A DNA stretch of 5,859 bases. Origin: Acidaminococcus fermentans. Its GTDB lineage: Bacteria; Bacillota_C; Negativicutes; Acidaminococcales; Acidaminococcaceae. A program made the translations under genes and the position numbers. Location: the NCBI GenBank assembly GCA_004555735.1, contig SFHH01000126.1:1-5859 (forward strand), written 5' to 3'. Shown piece after piece: positions 5,676 to 5,859 of the stretch (positions are counted from its first letter, which is position 1; each line of letters begins with the position of its first letter). The notes under the pieces were generated by a model. The model worked only from the letters and a program-made list of their open reading frames with translations. It made no database searches and had not been told where the DNA came from.

Positions 5676-5859
5676 TTATCTCAAATTCGGGTTCAGTTCA
5701 TCCCGCAGGAAATCGCCCAACAGGTTCGTACTGATGATCATCAGCACCAGCGTCAATCCGGGGAATACGGAAACCCACCAGAGTCCGCTGAACAGTACCT
5801 GATAGCCAGAAGCCAGGAGCATGCCCAAAGAAGGCTGGGTAGGAGGGACCCCTACCCCC
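5676..5859 (-). CDS. Peptide-type ABC importer permease, DppC/OppC-like (partial, C-terminal end only)
   Basis: Only the last 60 residues lie in the window. The rest of the gene continues past the right edge. I translated it from 5858 to the TAA at 5678-5676. It begins with GVGVPPTQPSLGMLLASG, the segment that in DppC/OppC-type permeases follows the EAA coupling loop, then a final hydrophobic helix (roughly WWVSVFPGLTLVLMIIS), and ends in NLLGDFLRDELNPNLR, matching the family's conserved GDxLRDxLDPxLR-type tail. As the inner-membrane channel subunit next to two matching ATPases, it should form the importer with a DppB-like permease and a binding protein presumably encoded to the right. Confidence 0.92.
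   Translation of the reverse strand, partial: GVGVPPTQPSLGMLLASGYQVLFSGLWWVSVFPGLTLVLMIISTNLLGDFLRDELNPNLR

Overview
The window is a run of five complete genes plus one partial gene, all on the minus strand, so transcription goes from the right edge to the left. Base composition looks moderately GC-rich (slightly above half by eye). Shine-Dalgarno sites are strong (AAGGAGGG, GGAGGAGGAG), genes are packed closely, and the intrinsic terminators have GGGGCTGT-type stems. This fits a Bacillota bacterium. An amino-acid-fermenting member of the Negativicutes, such as an Acidaminococcus relative, is my best guess, but no marker gene proves it.

Region by region, in transcription order. (1) 5859-5676: the C-terminal 60 residues of a DppC/OppC-type ABC permease, cut by the window edge. 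(2) 5668-4676 and 4674-3676: the two ATPases of a peptide/nickel/opine-type importer, a DppD/OppD-like then a DppF/OppF-like subunit. (3) 3676-2495: an M20-family amidohydrolase/peptidase resembling AbgB and the ACY1-like-2 group. Its start codon overlaps the stop of the second ATPase (TAATG). (4) 2494-2375: an intergenic stretch with an intrinsic terminator. (5) 2374-1166: a class I/II PLP-dependent aminotransferase. (6) 1111-143: a D-2-hydroxyacid dehydrogenase. (7) 142-1: a non-coding tail with a strong terminator hairpin, a short heptanucleotide tandem repeat and a REP-like palindrome.

The genes read as a catabolic route. The ABC importer would bring in a peptide or N-acylated/aroylated amino acid, the M20 enzyme would cut the amide bond in the cytoplasm, the aminotransferase would turn the released amino acid into a 2-oxoacid, and the dehydrogenase would reduce that to a 2-hydroxyacid. 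The families are clear from motifs. The actual substrate and the link between the two transcription units are inference from gene order only.

I see no mobile-element gene, CRISPR array, tRNA, rRNA or riboswitch, and no clearly novel system. The items most worth a second look are the repeats at 1-80, the terminator in mid-cassette without an obvious promoter behind it, and the unusual coenzyme-binding position in the dehydrogenase.
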